16,999 nucleotides of DNA from a bacterium (GTDB lineage: Bacteria > SZUA-79 > Acidulodesulfobacterales > Acidulodesulfobacteraceae), in contig JAJYYS010000017.1 in the NCBI GenBank assembly GCA_021800745.1, positions 1 through 16,999 of the forward strand, read 5' to 3'. Under the pieces are notes generated by a model. That model was not told where the DNA came from. It ran no database searches and worked only from the letters and a program-made list of their open reading frames with translations. Numbering within the stretch: the stretch's first letter is position 1; the number at the start of each line of letters is the position of its first letter. Below, piece after piece: positions 1-10,086 of the stretch. The translations under genes were made by a program, and so were the position numbers.

Positions 1-609
1 GATCTAGTGTTTAATCTTTTTCTTCAGGTCTTCGACGAAGGCTTTCTTACCGACGGCAGGGGCAAAAGAGTTTATTTCTCGGATTCCGTTATTATTATGA
101 CTTCAAATCTCGGTTCGCATGAATTTTCAAAATTCACAAAGCCGCTGGGTTTTATCGAATCAAGCGACATTGTTAAATCGCTGAAAGGAACCATAAATAA
201 AGAAATAGAAAACTTTTTTTCGCCGGAATTTATAAACAGGATAGACGATATAGTCATATTCTCGCCTCTCACTAAAGAAGAGGTTAAAGAGATAGCGTTA
301 ATGCACATAGAAACTATAAATAAGACTATGGCGGAACACGGAAAAGAGGTGACGGTAACCGGCGATGCTTTAGATAAGCTTGTGGAAACCGGTTACAGCA
401 CAAAATTCGGAGCAAGGTTTCTCAAACGCACCATAGACGACGTTATTAAAGTTCCGTTAACGCTAAAATGGAAAGAAGGCGATATATTTACCGCGGAACT
501 CTCCGGGGGCGAAATTGTCGTTAACGCAAATAAAAATATAGAAAAAGATACCTTAAAAAAGGGCAAAAACGGAAAGGAAAAATACAAGGAGGAGCCTGAT
601 TATGTCTGA
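1..609 (+). CDS. Hsp100/Clp-family AAA+ ATPase, C-terminal part (ClpA/ClpC-like), truncated by window edge
   Basis: The frame is open from base 1, so the gene begins upstream; about 202 residues are visible. They match the end of the second AAA+ module of Clp/Hsp100 unfoldases: a FDEGFLTDGRG stretch after Walker B, the sensor-1 motif IIMTSNLGS, the arginine-finger region FFSPEFINRIDD, and a sensor-2 motif KFGARFLKR, followed by the small C-terminal D2 domain. Such ATPases form hexamers that unfold proteins, either for a protease (ClpA/ClpC with ClpP) or for disaggregation (ClpB). A lysine-rich tail of about 30 residues follows the domain. The next gene starts inside its stop codon region (8 bp overlap), so they are probably translationally coupled. 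The N-terminal domain and any ClpP-binding loop lie outside the window, so subtype is uncertain; it is not a close copy of the complete ClpB downstream. Confidence 0.88.
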   Translation, partial: DLVFNLFLQVFDEGFLTDGRGKRVYFSDSVIIMTSNLGSHEFSKFTKPLGFIESSDIVKSLKGTINKEIENFFSPEFINRIDDIVIFSPLTKEEVKEIALMHIETINKTMAEHGKEVTVTGDALDKLVETGYSTKFGARFLKRTIDDVIKVPLTLKWKEGDIFTAELSGGEIVVNANKNIEKDTLKKGKNGKEKYKEEPDYV

Positions 610-1006
610 AGAAAACGGGAAATCGTTCAAGGTTGTAGATAAAAGAAAAGTTGCAGATTCCGAAAGCGAAAGCGGGGTTAAAGAAGGAATCGAAGCGAAG
701 CAGGCGGAAATAGAAAAAGAAACGGAGGAAGCGCAGGCGGCGCCTAACGCCGAAATTCCTAATTTTGAGGCGGATTTTGCGAATTTTATTTACTCATTGA
801 ATACGCAGGCTTTGCTTTTTCTGGGAAAAATACCGAACCCGATATCTAAAAAGTACGAGAAAGATGTAGGCACTGCAAAATATCTCATAGACACCATAGA
901 TATGCTCTCTAAAAAGACTAAAGGCAATCTTGACGAAAATGAAGCCAAGCTCATAGAAAACGTTTTATATGACCTCAGAATGGCTTACATTTCCGAGAAA
1001 AAATAA
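602..1006 (+). CDS. DUF1844 domain protein
   Basis: A 134-residue protein. Residues 1-48 are charged and low in complexity, rich in Glu, Lys and Ala, probably disordered. Residues about 52-134 match my memory of the DUF1844 family: an F-x-x-F-I-Y-S-L-x-T-Q-A-L-L-x-L-G-K-I-P-x-P stretch, then AKYLIDTIDMLSKKTKGNL, and a C-terminal NVLYDLRMAYI. The predicted fold is helical and cytoplasmic, with no signal peptide or membrane segment. The molecular function of DUF1844 is, to my knowledge, not established. The start is supported by AAGGAGG about 9 nt upstream and an 8 bp overlap with the preceding Clp gene; clpB follows 25 bp later. This placement between two Clp ATPases suggests, as inference only, a link to proteostasis. 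Confidence 0.85.
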   Translation: MSEENGKSFKVVDKRKVADSESESGVKEGIEAKQAEIEKETEEAQAAPNAEIPNFEADFANFIYSLNTQALLFLGKIPNPISKKYEKDVGTAKYLIDTIDMLSKKTKGNLDENEAKLIENVLYDLRMAYISEKK

Positions 1007-1031
1007 AGGAATAAAGAGGTGATATATTTTT

Positions 1032-3647
<2,616 letters not shown>

Positions 3648-3680
3648 CAGGCTAAAAGACTAAATCTAGCCCTTTATTTA

Positions 3681-3721
3681 TTGTCGTAATGACAAAACAA
3701 TATTTGTCGTAATGACAAAAC
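3681..3721. repeat. Two tandem copies of an 18-nt partly palindromic unit
   Basis: The unit TTGTCGTAATGACAAAAC occurs at 3681-3698 and again, identical, at 3704-3721, a 23-bp period. Each copy contains an inverted repeat TTGTC-GTAAT-GACAA. Its complement includes GTCATTACGA, which resembles the GTCATTGCGA core of the larger palindrome at 7512-7594. It lies 33 bp after the clpB stop codon. The stems are too short and AT-rich for a convincing terminator. It may be a protein-binding site or a decayed interspersed repeat. Confidence 0.75.
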
Positions 3722-3800
3722 GATAATAAATAAAATCTTATAAAAATTAAATATTGCCATATAATGCTTGAAAGTATAATGTTTTTAAAAATTATATTTT

Positions 3801-3817
3801 TTGGCATTATTATTGCA
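3801..3817 (+). promoter_or_regulatory. Putative sigma-54 (RpoN) -24/-12 promoter for the HtrA gene
   Basis: TTGGCATTATTATTGCA matches the RpoN consensus (YTGGCAC-N5-TTGCW) at the -24 GG (3803-3804) and the -12 GC (3815-3816), which are exactly 12 bp apart as required. The CG after TTGGCA in the best sites is TT here. Transcription would start near 3828, giving a leader of about 40 nt. The surroundings are AT-rich, so chance occurrence is possible, though the GG and GC dinucleotides stand out. No enhancer-binding site was identified. Confidence 0.55.
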
Positions 3818-3868
3818 TCATATAAAAATAAGTAATTAAAATAATCAAAAAATAGGAGTTTCTAGATT

Positions 3869-5353
3869 ATGGGTTTAAAATCTGATTCAAAAATTATAGG
3901 CGCCGGAGTTGCGGTGCTAATCGGAATAATAGCAGGTATAATAATTACTGCAAATCTGCATTTATTTAAAAAATCTATGGCTGATGGAAGCGCGCCCGTA
4001 ATTTATACTACAAAAGATTCCGCAATGCCGGCGCAGAACGGTCCAAGCAATTTTATCGCATTGATAAAACAGGACAAGCCGTTTATCGTAAACATCAGGA
4101 CGACCCAAAAAGTAAAAAGCGGACCGTTTCAAATGTATCGGAGTCCTTTTGGAAATCAACCTAATCCCTTCGGAAACTTTTTCAAAAATTTTTTTAATAA
4201 CGTTCCGCAGAGCGGTTATACCGAAGAAAGCTTAGGTTCTGGCGTAATTATCAGTAAAAACGGATATATAATTACCAATAACCATGTTATAAACGGCGCA
4301 ACAAAAATATACGTCAAACTTTCCAACGGAAAAACGTTCAAGGCGAAGGTTATCGGTAAAGACCCACAGGTTGACCTTGCTCTTTTGAAAATAAACGACG
4401 GCAATAATCTTCCCGCCGCCATTCTCGGCGATTCCAACAAGTCGCAGATAGGCGAATGGGTTCTCGCGATAGGCAATCCTTTCGGATTAGGGTGGACTGT
4501 TACCAACGGGATAATAAGCGCTAAAGGCAGAGCCATAGGAGGTCCGTACGAAGATTTTATACAAACGAATGCGGCGATTAATCCCGGAAACAGCGGAGGC
4601 CCTCTAATAAATATGAAAGGGCAGGTTATAGGCATAAATACCGCCATTATAAAAGGAGCGCAGGGGATAGGATTTTCTATACCGGTAAACGTAGTAAAAG
4701 AGGTTCTCCCTGAACTTGAAACGGGCAAAATTACCAGGGGATGGCTCGGAATAGAAATACAAAAAATATCGCCCGCCCTCAAAAAAGCGTTCAATCTTGA
4801 AACTTCACGCGGGGCATTAGTATCTTCGGTTATTCCTGACGGTCCTGCGGCAAAAGCCGGATTGAGAAGCGGCGACGTAATAATAAAATTTAACGGTAAA
4901 GAAGTCAGGGAGATGTCCCAGCTCCCATGGTTAGTGGGAAATATAAAACCGGGAAAGACCGTTCCTATCGAAATTATCAGGAACGGCAAAAAAGAAATGC
5001 TTACGATAACGGTCGGAAACTGGAAGAGCCCTAAAAATTCTTTTAACGAAAAAACTCAGAAAGTTTCGGCTAAGAAATTAGGCATTACGGTAGTGCCGCT
5101 TACCCCTCAAAACATGCAGAGCTACGGAATACAAAACGTTCACCACGGAGTTATAGTGTCTAAAGTTATACCCGGTGGAGCAGGACAGAGAATGGGCATA
5201 ATGCCCGGAGACGTTATAGAGTCGATAAACCATCGGACGGTTAACGGTATCGGCGGGTATTTGAACGATATAAGCAGGGCGGAGAAATCGAAGCAGTTTC
5301 TTTTCTATATAAGAAGGGGAAATATGAAACTGTATCTGGCATATTCGGAGTAA
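3869..5353 (+). CDS. htrA: HtrA/Deg-family serine protease with two PDZ domains
   Basis: A 494-residue envelope protease/chaperone that degrades misfolded periplasmic proteins. An uncleaved anchor or signal peptide is predicted at about residues 9-31 (hydrophobic, Ile/Gly/Ala-rich), placing the rest in the periplasm. The trypsin-like domain carries a complete triad: H139 in ITNNHVI, D169 in QVDLALLKI and S242 in NPGNSGGPL. A Phe/Asn/Pro/Gly-rich loop (about 86-115) resembles the LA loop of DegP. PDZ1 covers about 290-383 (RGWLGIEIQ start; GPAAKAGLRSGDVI) and PDZ2 about 403-490 (GGAGQRMGIMPGDVI), the DegP/DegQ arrangement. AGGAG about 10 nt upstream supports the start. It sits alone between clpB and a terminator, with a sigma-54-like promoter in front. 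DegP and DegQ types cannot be separated by eye. Confidence 0.95.
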   Translation: MGLKSDSKIIGAGVAVLIGIIAGIIITANLHLFKKSMADGSAPVIYTTKDSAMPAQNGPSNFIALIKQDKPFIVNIRTTQKVKSGPFQMYRSPFGNQPNPFGNFFKNFFNNVPQSGYTEESLGSGVIISKNGYIITNNHVINGATKIYVKLSNGKTFKAKVIGKDPQVDLALLKINDGNNLPAAILGDSNKSQIGEWVLAIGNPFGLGWTVTNGIISAKGRAIGGPYEDFIQTNAAINPGNSGGPLINMKGQVIGINTAIIKGAQGIGFSIPVNVVKEVLPELETGKITRGWLGIEIQKISPALKKAFNLETSRGALVSSVIPDGPAAKAGLRSGDVIIKFNGKEVREMSQLPWLVGNIKPGKTVPIEIIRNGKKEMLTITVGNWKSPKNSFNEKTQKVSAKKLGITVVPLTPQNMQSYGIQNVHHGVIVSKVIPGGAGQRMGIMPGDVIESINHRTVNGIGGYLNDISRAEKSKQFLFYIRRGNMKLYLAYSE

Positions 5354-5436
5354 TAAAAAATAATAATATAACAAATTTTTCTTAAAACCAAGACAAACTG
5401 TAAAAGCTGTAAGCTTTCCATCACTCCTCCTAAAGG

Positions 5437-5475
5437 TGGCCCGGTTCCCTAAAAAGAGCCGGGCTATTATTTTTT
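5437..5475 (+). terminator. Intrinsic terminator between htrA and selB
   Basis: A stem pairs GCCCGGTTC (5439-5447) with GAGCCGGGC (5456-5464), one G-U pair, extendable to T5437/A5466. The loop is 8 nt (CCCTAAAAA region) and a T-rich run ATTATTTTTT follows. This is a strong Rho-independent terminator shape. Upstream, CCATC (5418-5422 area) can pair with GGTGG (5435-5439), partly competing with the terminator stem. The terminator may end htrA transcripts or act within a selB leader or a small RNA. Confidence 0.8.
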
Positions 5476-5490
5476 AAAAAATAAATTTGA

Positions 5491-5496
5491 TAAAAT
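5491..5496 (+). promoter_or_regulatory. Candidate -10 element immediately before selB
   Basis: TAAAAT lies 6 nt before the selB ATG, downstream of the terminator, and no Shine-Dalgarno sequence is present. If used, the transcript would start at or next to the start codon (leaderless). No good -35 was found, and the region is AT-rich, so this is tentative. Confidence 0.35.
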
Positions 5497-5502
5497 TAAT
5501 AG

Positions 5503-7455
5503 ATGGATACTTTTATACTAGGTACAGCCGGACATATAGACCACGGGAAATCTTCGCTTATTAAAGCGTTAACAGGTATAGAAACGGACAGGCTCGAAGA
5601 AGAAAAAAGACGCGGTATTAGCATAGTGCTGGGTTATGCCAATATGCTTTTTCCTTCCGGTATTTCGGTGGGAATCGTGGATGTTCCGGGGCATGCAAAA
5701 TTTATAAAAACTATGATTTCCGGCTCTGCCGGAATGGACGGCGTTTTGCTGGTCATTGCCGCAGACGACGGCGTAATGGCTCAAACCAAGGAACATCTGC
5801 TCATCTTAAAACTGTTCGGCATCGATTTAATCATACCGGTAATTACAAAAATAGATATAGTTTCCGATGAAATTATTTTAGAGAGAGAGGCTGAAGCAAG
5901 GGATTTTTTAAAGTTATACGGCTATGATAAATCTGCAGAAAATATACTTAAAGTTTCCGTTAAATCAGGCGAAGGCATAGACGGATTAAAAAAAGAAATA
6001 GAAAAGGCGGCAAAAGAATATAATTTAAAATCTTCTCTGAAACCCATTCCGACGAAGGTTTTTCTGCCTATAGACAGAATAATTTCTTCAAAAGGTTTCG
6101 GGACTATTTTAGCGGGAACATTGAAATACGGCAGTTTTTCGGCAGGCGATGAAATTCAGATAATGCCTTCCGGCCTGACGGCAAAAATAAAAAGCATAGA
6201 ATCCCATAATAAGTCGGTCGAAACCGCCCGTAAATCCATGAGAATATCAGTTAACGTTCCGTCCGTAAAAAAGGAAAGCGTTAAATTAGGCGACGTAATA
6301 TCGGCAAAAGACAGCCTTGCGGTATCGGATTCTATTTTTACAAAAGTTTTTTACGATTTTGAAAATAAAAAAGATTTGAAAAGCCATATTTTATTGTCAT
6401 TTATGACCGGCGGGACATCCGTCAATTCTAAAATAATAATTTTTAACGCGGATAAAAGAATCCGACCGGGTGAATATTCATATGCGCTGTTTAAATTAAA
6501 CGATAAAATATCCGTTATGACTAAAGAAAAATTTATTATAAGAGATATAGGCGCGGGCAGGACGGTCGGCGGCGGAATTATAATAGACCCTTTGCCGGAT
6601 TACGGGTATGAAGAGTCAAAAAAGAGCATTTACGAGACAATGGTTTCCGACGATATTAAAGAAGCCGTTTACGGCTTTATAACGATTAACGGAGTAAGCG
6701 CCGCAGAAAAGATTTATAAAAAATTAAATATTAATTTTACCGATTTTACTGCCGTTATAAACGAATTAAAAAGAGACGGCAGGATAATAACGGACGATAA
6801 ATATAAATTTGCTTTTTTAAAAGAAGATTTCGACGCAGGAAGTTCTTTGCTGGTAAAAATAATAAACGAAAATTCAAAAGACGGAAACTTTAATTTTAAA
6901 AAAAGGTTAAACAAGCAGGAATTATATGTTATTTTTGAGCAAAATTTTAATAAACCCGGGGCAGTCGGACTTTTCGACATCATAGTAGAAGATTTACTGT
7001 CCAAAAAAGAGGTCTTATACTATGACGGCAATATAATTCCGAAAGGATTGGAGCATAGCGCCTCCGAAGCGGTTATTCCCGCCGAATATATAAATATTGC
7101 CGAAAAAATAGAAAATTTATTGAATTCCAACGGCAACAGCGTTCCAGATTTCACGGAATTAGAAAATAAAATAAAAGTAAATAAAAAGATATTAAATTAT
7201 ATAACCGCTCTTATGGTTAAGCAGGGAAAGCTCGTAAAGGTCAAACCGGATATTTATTACCTGAAAGGACAGATTGACGGCATCAAGTCTAAATTAGACG
7301 ATTTTTTTGAAAAAGAAGAAAGGCTTGGGCCTAAAGATATGAAAGAAATTGCAGGCGTATCGAGAAAATATGCAATTCCCCTGCTAGAATATTTTGATAA
7401 TACCGGATATACCGTCAAAAAGGGCGATTACAGGATAAAAAAAGCCGAAATCTGA
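5503..7455 (+). CDS. selB: Selenocysteine-specific elongation factor SelB
   Basis: A 650-residue translational GTPase that delivers Sec-tRNA(Sec) to the ribosome at UGA codons followed by a SECIS element. The G domain has G1 GHIDHGKSS (10-18), G3 DVPGH (60-64) and G4 TKID (115-118). Beta-barrel domains 2 and 3 follow (about 180-360), then the SelB-specific winged-helix extension to the end. The last winged helix contains [19 protein letters not shown], diagnostic for SelB and absent from EF-Tu. Length is near the usual 610-650. The switch-I motif, usually RGITIDLG, reads RGISIVLG, so the Mg-coordinating Thr is a Ser (S40). The gene follows a terminator and has no evident Shine-Dalgarno site; the nearby -10-like TAAAAT suggests a leaderless start. 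selA, selD and tRNA-Sec are not in this window. The stop codon is UGA, but the protein ends at the normal family position. Confidence 0.96.
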   Translation: MDTFILGTAGHIDHGKSSLIKALTGIETDRLEEEKRRGISIVLGYANMLFPSGISVGIVDVPGHAKFIKTMISGSAGMDGVLLVIAADDGVMAQTKEHLLILKLFGIDLIIPVITKIDIVSDEIILEREAEARDFLKLYGYDKSAENILKVSVKSGEGIDGLKKEIEKAAKEYNLKSSLKPIPTKVFLPIDRIISSKGFGTILAGTLKYGSFSAGDEIQIMPSGLTAKIKSIESHNKSVETARKSMRISVNVPSVKKESVKLGDVISAKDSLAVSDSIFTKVFYDFENKKDLKSHILLSFMTGGTSVNSKIIIFNADKRIRPGEYSYALFKLNDKISVMTKEKFIIRDIGAGRTVGGGIIIDPLPDYGYEESKKSIYETMVSDDIKEAVYGFITINGVSAAEKIYKKLNINFTDFTAVINELKRDGRIITDDKYKFAFLKEDFDAGSSLLVKIINENSKDGNFNFKKRLNKQELYVIFEQNFNKPGAVGLFDIIVEDLLSKKEVLYYDGNIIPKGLEHSASEAVIPAEYINIAEKIENLLNSNGNSVPDFTELENKIKVNKKILNYITALMVKQGKLVKVKPDIYYLKGQIDGIKSKLDDFFEKEERLGPKDMKEIAGVSRKYAIPLLEYFDNTGYTVKKGDYRIKKAEI

Positions 7456-7640
7456 CGCCCCAATCCCGATTTAGAATTTTTTATATATGAATTGCCTGAA
7501 TCACTTAATAACGTCATTGTGAGCGCACTATTCCGTCATTGCGAGCGCAGCGAAGCAATCTAAGCGAGATTGCTTCGCTGCGCTCGCAATGACGTGTTCT
7601 TGGAATTTCTTTAAATAATTTCTAAACGGGGATTGGGGCG
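7456..7640. repeat. Composite inverted-repeat element (outer 21-bp arms around a palindromic core)
   Basis: The left arm (7456-7476, starting CGCCCCAATCCC) and right arm (7620-7640, ending GGGATTGGGGCG) are inverted copies matching at 19 of 21 positions. The left arm begins at the base directly after the selB stop codon. Inside lie a partial copy, CGTCATTGTGAGCGCA (7512-7527), and a perfect palindrome (7534-7594). The right arm is followed by GCACCC and a T-rich tract (about 7647-7666), so the folded element could also terminate selB transcripts. No transposase is encoded and no target-site duplication was seen. It could be a MITE-like element or an interspersed repeat recruited as a terminator. 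Confidence 0.75.
7534..7594. repeat. Perfect 28-bp palindromic hairpin of the GTCATTGCGAG interspersed-repeat type
   Basis: The left arm (7534-7561, beginning CGTCATTGCGAGCGCAG) and right arm (7567-7594, ending GCGCTCGCAATGACG) are perfect reverse complements over 28 nt, with a 5-nt loop AAGCG. Repeats with the core GTCATTGCGAGCG(A/C)AGCGAAGCAATC are, from general knowledge, scattered in many bacterial genomes and give spurious peptides ending in CERSEAI. That peptide is visible here in the frame running past the selB stop. The GC-rich core contrasts with the AT-rich surroundings. Confidence 0.9.
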
Positions 7641-7673
7641 GCACCCTTTTTCTTTTATTTTTTTTATAAATTT

Positions 7674-7682
7674 TGATATAAT
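7674..7682 (+). promoter_or_regulatory. Extended -10 promoter candidate for the menaquinone gene cluster
   Basis: TGATATAAT contains a consensus -10 hexamer (7677-7682) with the upstream TG of an extended -10. It lies after the selB terminator region and 54 bp before the ubiD-family start. Transcription would start near 7689. No clear -35 is visible in the T-rich stretch upstream. Several other TATAAT-like strings occur before the gene, so the exact site is uncertain. Confidence 0.45.
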
Positions 7683-7736
7683 AATACAGATGATAATTTA
7701 ATATTATATATTTATATTATTATAAAAAAATTAAAC

Positions 7737-9185
7737 ATGCCTTATAAAGACCTGCACGAATTTATCCGGATATTAGAAAATAATAATGATTTACGCAGAG
7801 TAGGCGCTTCCGTCGATAGAAATTTGGAAATAGCGGAAATTGCGGACAGGATGGTAAAAAAAGAAGGTCCGGCGCTTTTATTCGAAAACGTAAAAGGCTA
7901 TAATTTTCCGGTTTTAATAAATATGTTCGGTTCAAATAAGCGCATATTACAGGCTTTTGAGGTCGAAAGCCTCGACGACGTCGGAAAAAGAATCTCTGAA
8001 ATAATAGACCCCGAAATCCCCACGAATTTCTTTGAAAAGATAAAATCTCTTTCAAAACTTAAAAAACTAGCCGATTATATGCCAAGAATCGTCAAAAATG
8101 CCAAATGTAAGGAAGTCATAATAGACAAGCCGCCCCTGCTGGATATTTTGCCGGTTTTAAAAACGTGGCCGGAAGACGGTGGACCGTTTATTACCCTTCC
8201 CCTTGTTTTTACGAAAGACCCTGAAAAAGGCTCGACAAATGTCGGAATGTATAGAATGCAGGTTTTCGACGATACTTCGTGCGGTATGCACTGGCACATA
8301 CATAAAGACGGCGCAAGGCATTTCAGAAAATATAAAGAAGCAGGCAAAAAGATACCCGTTTCCGTAGTTATAGGTTCGGATCCGGCGGTGATTTATTCCG
8401 CTACGGCGCCGCTTCCTCCCGACATAGAAGAGATGATGTTCGCGGGATTTTTAAGAGAAGATGCGGTCGAACTCGTGAAATCGGAAACGAACGATATATA
8501 TGTTCCCGCAAATGCCGAGTTTGTTCTTGAAGGATATATAGACCCCGCCGAAGATTTCAGGCTCGAAGGACCTTTCGGCGACCATACCGGATATTATTCG
8601 CTCGAGGATTTTTATCCGGTATTTCACGTAACCCTTATAACGCACAGAAAAGATGCGATATATCCTGCTACCATAGTCGGCAAGCCGCCTATGGAGGACT
8701 GCTATATAGGAAAAGCTACGGAAAGGTTTTTTCTTCCTGCCATAAAAAAGATTTTTCCGGAAATTATCGATATGAATCTGCCTTTCGAAGGCATATTCCA
8801 TGATTTGGCATTTATAAGCATTAAAAAAAGCTATCCCGGCCATGCAAAAAAGATTATGCACGGAATATGGGGTCTCGGTCTTATGATGTTTACTAAAATA
8901 ATAGTCATATTGGATGAGGACGTTAACGTTCAGGACAGGAGCGAGGTTATCTGGAGAATATGTAATAATATCGATCCCAAAAGAGACGTTTCGTTTGTCG
9001 AAGGGCCTATCGACGTTTTGGAACATGCCTCCGATATTCCAAACTACGGCTCTAAAATGGGGATAGACGCTACAAAAAAATGGACATCGGAAGGCTATAA
9101 GAGAAAATGGCCGAACGATATAATTATGTCGGACGATATAAAAAAACTTGTCGATGAGAAATGGAAGGAATACGGTTTAAGTTAA
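7737..9185 (+). CDS. mqnL: UbiD-family decarboxylase, probable menaquinone (futalosine pathway) decarboxylase MqnL
   Basis: A 482-residue prenylated-FMN-dependent decarboxylase. Family signatures include TNVGMYRMQVFD (167-178), CGMHWHIHKDGARHF (182-196), the APLPPDIEEMMFAGFLR segment (224-240), and the active-site stretch EGPFGDHTGYYS (277-288). Length is typical for bacterial UbiD. The cofactor is made by a UbiX enzyme, encoded two genes downstream, and a UbiA-type prenyltransferase lies between them. With mqnE at the end of the run, the expected reaction is decarboxylation of the prenylated 1,4-dihydroxy-6-naphthoate intermediate of the futalosine pathway. A ubiquinone-type role (3-polyprenyl-4-hydroxybenzoate) cannot be excluded from sequence alone, but the neighbours argue against it. 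No Shine-Dalgarno sequence precedes the ATG (AAATTAAAC). The start fits the family N-terminus (M-x-Y-K-D-L-x-x-F). Confidence 0.93.
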   Translation: MPYKDLHEFIRILENNNDLRRVGASVDRNLEIAEIADRMVKKEGPALLFENVKGYNFPVLINMFGSNKRILQAFEVESLDDVGKRISEIIDPEIPTNFFEKIKSLSKLKKLADYMPRIVKNAKCKEVIIDKPPLLDILPVLKTWPEDGGPFITLPLVFTKDPEKGSTNVGMYRMQVFDDTSCGMHWHIHKDGARHFRKYKEAGKKIPVSVVIGSDPAVIYSATAPLPPDIEEMMFAGFLREDAVELVKSETNDIYVPANAEFVLEGYIDPAEDFRLEGPFGDHTGYYSLEDFYPVFHVTLITHRKDAIYPATIVGKPPMEDCYIGKATERFFLPAIKKIFPEIIDMNLPFEGIFHDLAFISIKKSYPGHAKKIMHGIWGLGLMMFTKIIVILDEDVNVQDRSEVIWRICNNIDPKRDVSFVEGPIDVLEHASDIPNYGSKMGIDATKKWTSEGYKRKWPNDIIMSDDIKKLVDEKWKEYGLS

Positions 9186-9191
9186 ACTAAA

Positions 9192-10079
9192 ATGCTTAAA
9201 AAAATAAAAAATACGTTAGAATTGGTCAAGTTTTCCCATACTATATTTGTCCTGCCTTTCGCCCTCAGCGCTTTTCTCCTTGCCTTTTACGATAAATATC
9301 CCTCGTCTTTCGGCGCGCCCCTTTTTTATTATAAGATGATATGGGTCATTATAGCTATGGCTTCGGGAAGAAGTGGAGCAATGGCGTTTAACAGGATAAT
9401 AGACAGAAAAATAGATGCAAAAAATAAAAGAACGATGGAAAGAACTATTCCGAAGGGCGAGCTTACTACTTTATACGGTGTTATTTTCGGAGTAATTTCC
9501 TATATAATGCTTATATTTTCCGCTTACGAATTAAATTTTATATGTTTCGTTCTTTCCCCTTTTGTTATTATTTTTATCACGTTTTATTCTTTTACGAAAA
9601 GATTTACGTTTTTTTCCCACATGGTTCTGGGAATAAGTATGGCATTAGGTCCTTTGGGGACATGGCTCGCCGTTACGGGAAGTATAGACTATAAAATTTT
9701 AATTCTCGGCCTTGCGGTGGTTTTTTGGGGTTCGGGATTCGACATTCTTTACGCTATTTTAGATTATGACTTCGATACCGCAAACGGGCTTTTTTCCGTG
9801 CCCGCAAAATTCGGAATAAAAAACGCGATAACGGTTTCCAGAATATTGCATTTGCTTGCTTTAATATGCTTAGTTTACATATATTTTATATTTAATCTGA
9901 ATTTTTTATATATTATAGGGATAATTCTCGTTACCTGTTTTTTTGCCTACGAGCATTTTTTAGTTTATAAGAGCTTAAATAATATCGATACCGCGTTTTT
10001 TACTATGAACGGATATATTTCCATAACTTTTTTCGTTTTTATATCCGCAAGCGTCATATATTCTAATATGCGGCAATGA
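9192..10079 (+). CDS. mqnP: UbiA-family polyprenyltransferase, probable MqnP
   Basis: A 295-residue integral membrane protein with about eight or nine hydrophobic segments. The two UbiA aspartate motifs are intact: N67-R-I-I-D71-x-x-x-D75 in FNRIIDRKIDA, and D191-Y-D-F-D195 in AILDYDFDTANGL, which bind the Mg-diphosphate of the prenyl donor. The sequence SVPAKFG after the second motif is typical of the MenA/UbiA-like group. It should attach the polyprenyl tail to the naphthoate ring at the cytoplasmic membrane. It begins 6 bp after the mqnL stop, followed 7 bp later by the UbiX-family gene, so one transcript is likely. No Shine-Dalgarno sequence is evident. Assignment to the menaquinone rather than ubiquinone pathway rests on mqnE. 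Confidence 0.92.
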   Translation: MLKKIKNTLELVKFSHTIFVLPFALSAFLLAFYDKYPSSFGAPLFYYKMIWVIIAMASGRSGAMAFNRIIDRKIDAKNKRTMERTIPKGELTTLYGVIFGVISYIMLIFSAYELNFICFVLSPFVIIFITFYSFTKRFTFFSHMVLGISMALGPLGTWLAVTGSIDYKILILGLAVVFWGSGFDILYAILDYDFDTANGLFSVPAKFGIKNAITVSRILHLLALICLVYIYFIFNLNFLYIIGIILVTCFFAYEHFLVYKSLNNIDTAFFTMNGYISITFFVFISASVIYSNMRQ

Positions 10080-10086
10080 AAAAAAT

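Noticed and set aside
3681..3721. CRISPR array
   Set aside because: Only two copies with a 5-nt gap between them; there are no spacers or cas genes.
4216..4989. 257-codon open frame on the minus strand inside htrA
   Set aside because: It is antisense to the protease domain and PDZ1 of a well-supported htrA; Pro/Ile-rich with no recognisable domain.
5354..5502. tRNA-Sec or known riboswitch upstream of selB
   Set aside because: No cloverleaf with a long variable arm fits in the gap, and the sequence does not match the conserved cores of riboswitch classes I can recall.
7453..7563. selB stop UGA as a selenocysteine codon, with the frame open for 36 more codons
   Set aside because: The SelB winged-helix domain already ends at its normal place, and the extension is the peptide produced by the interspersed repeat (ending CERSEAI).
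8451..9026. 191-codon open frame on the minus strand inside the ubiD-family gene
   Set aside because: It is a shadow of a highly conserved decarboxylase; no start signal or family likeness.
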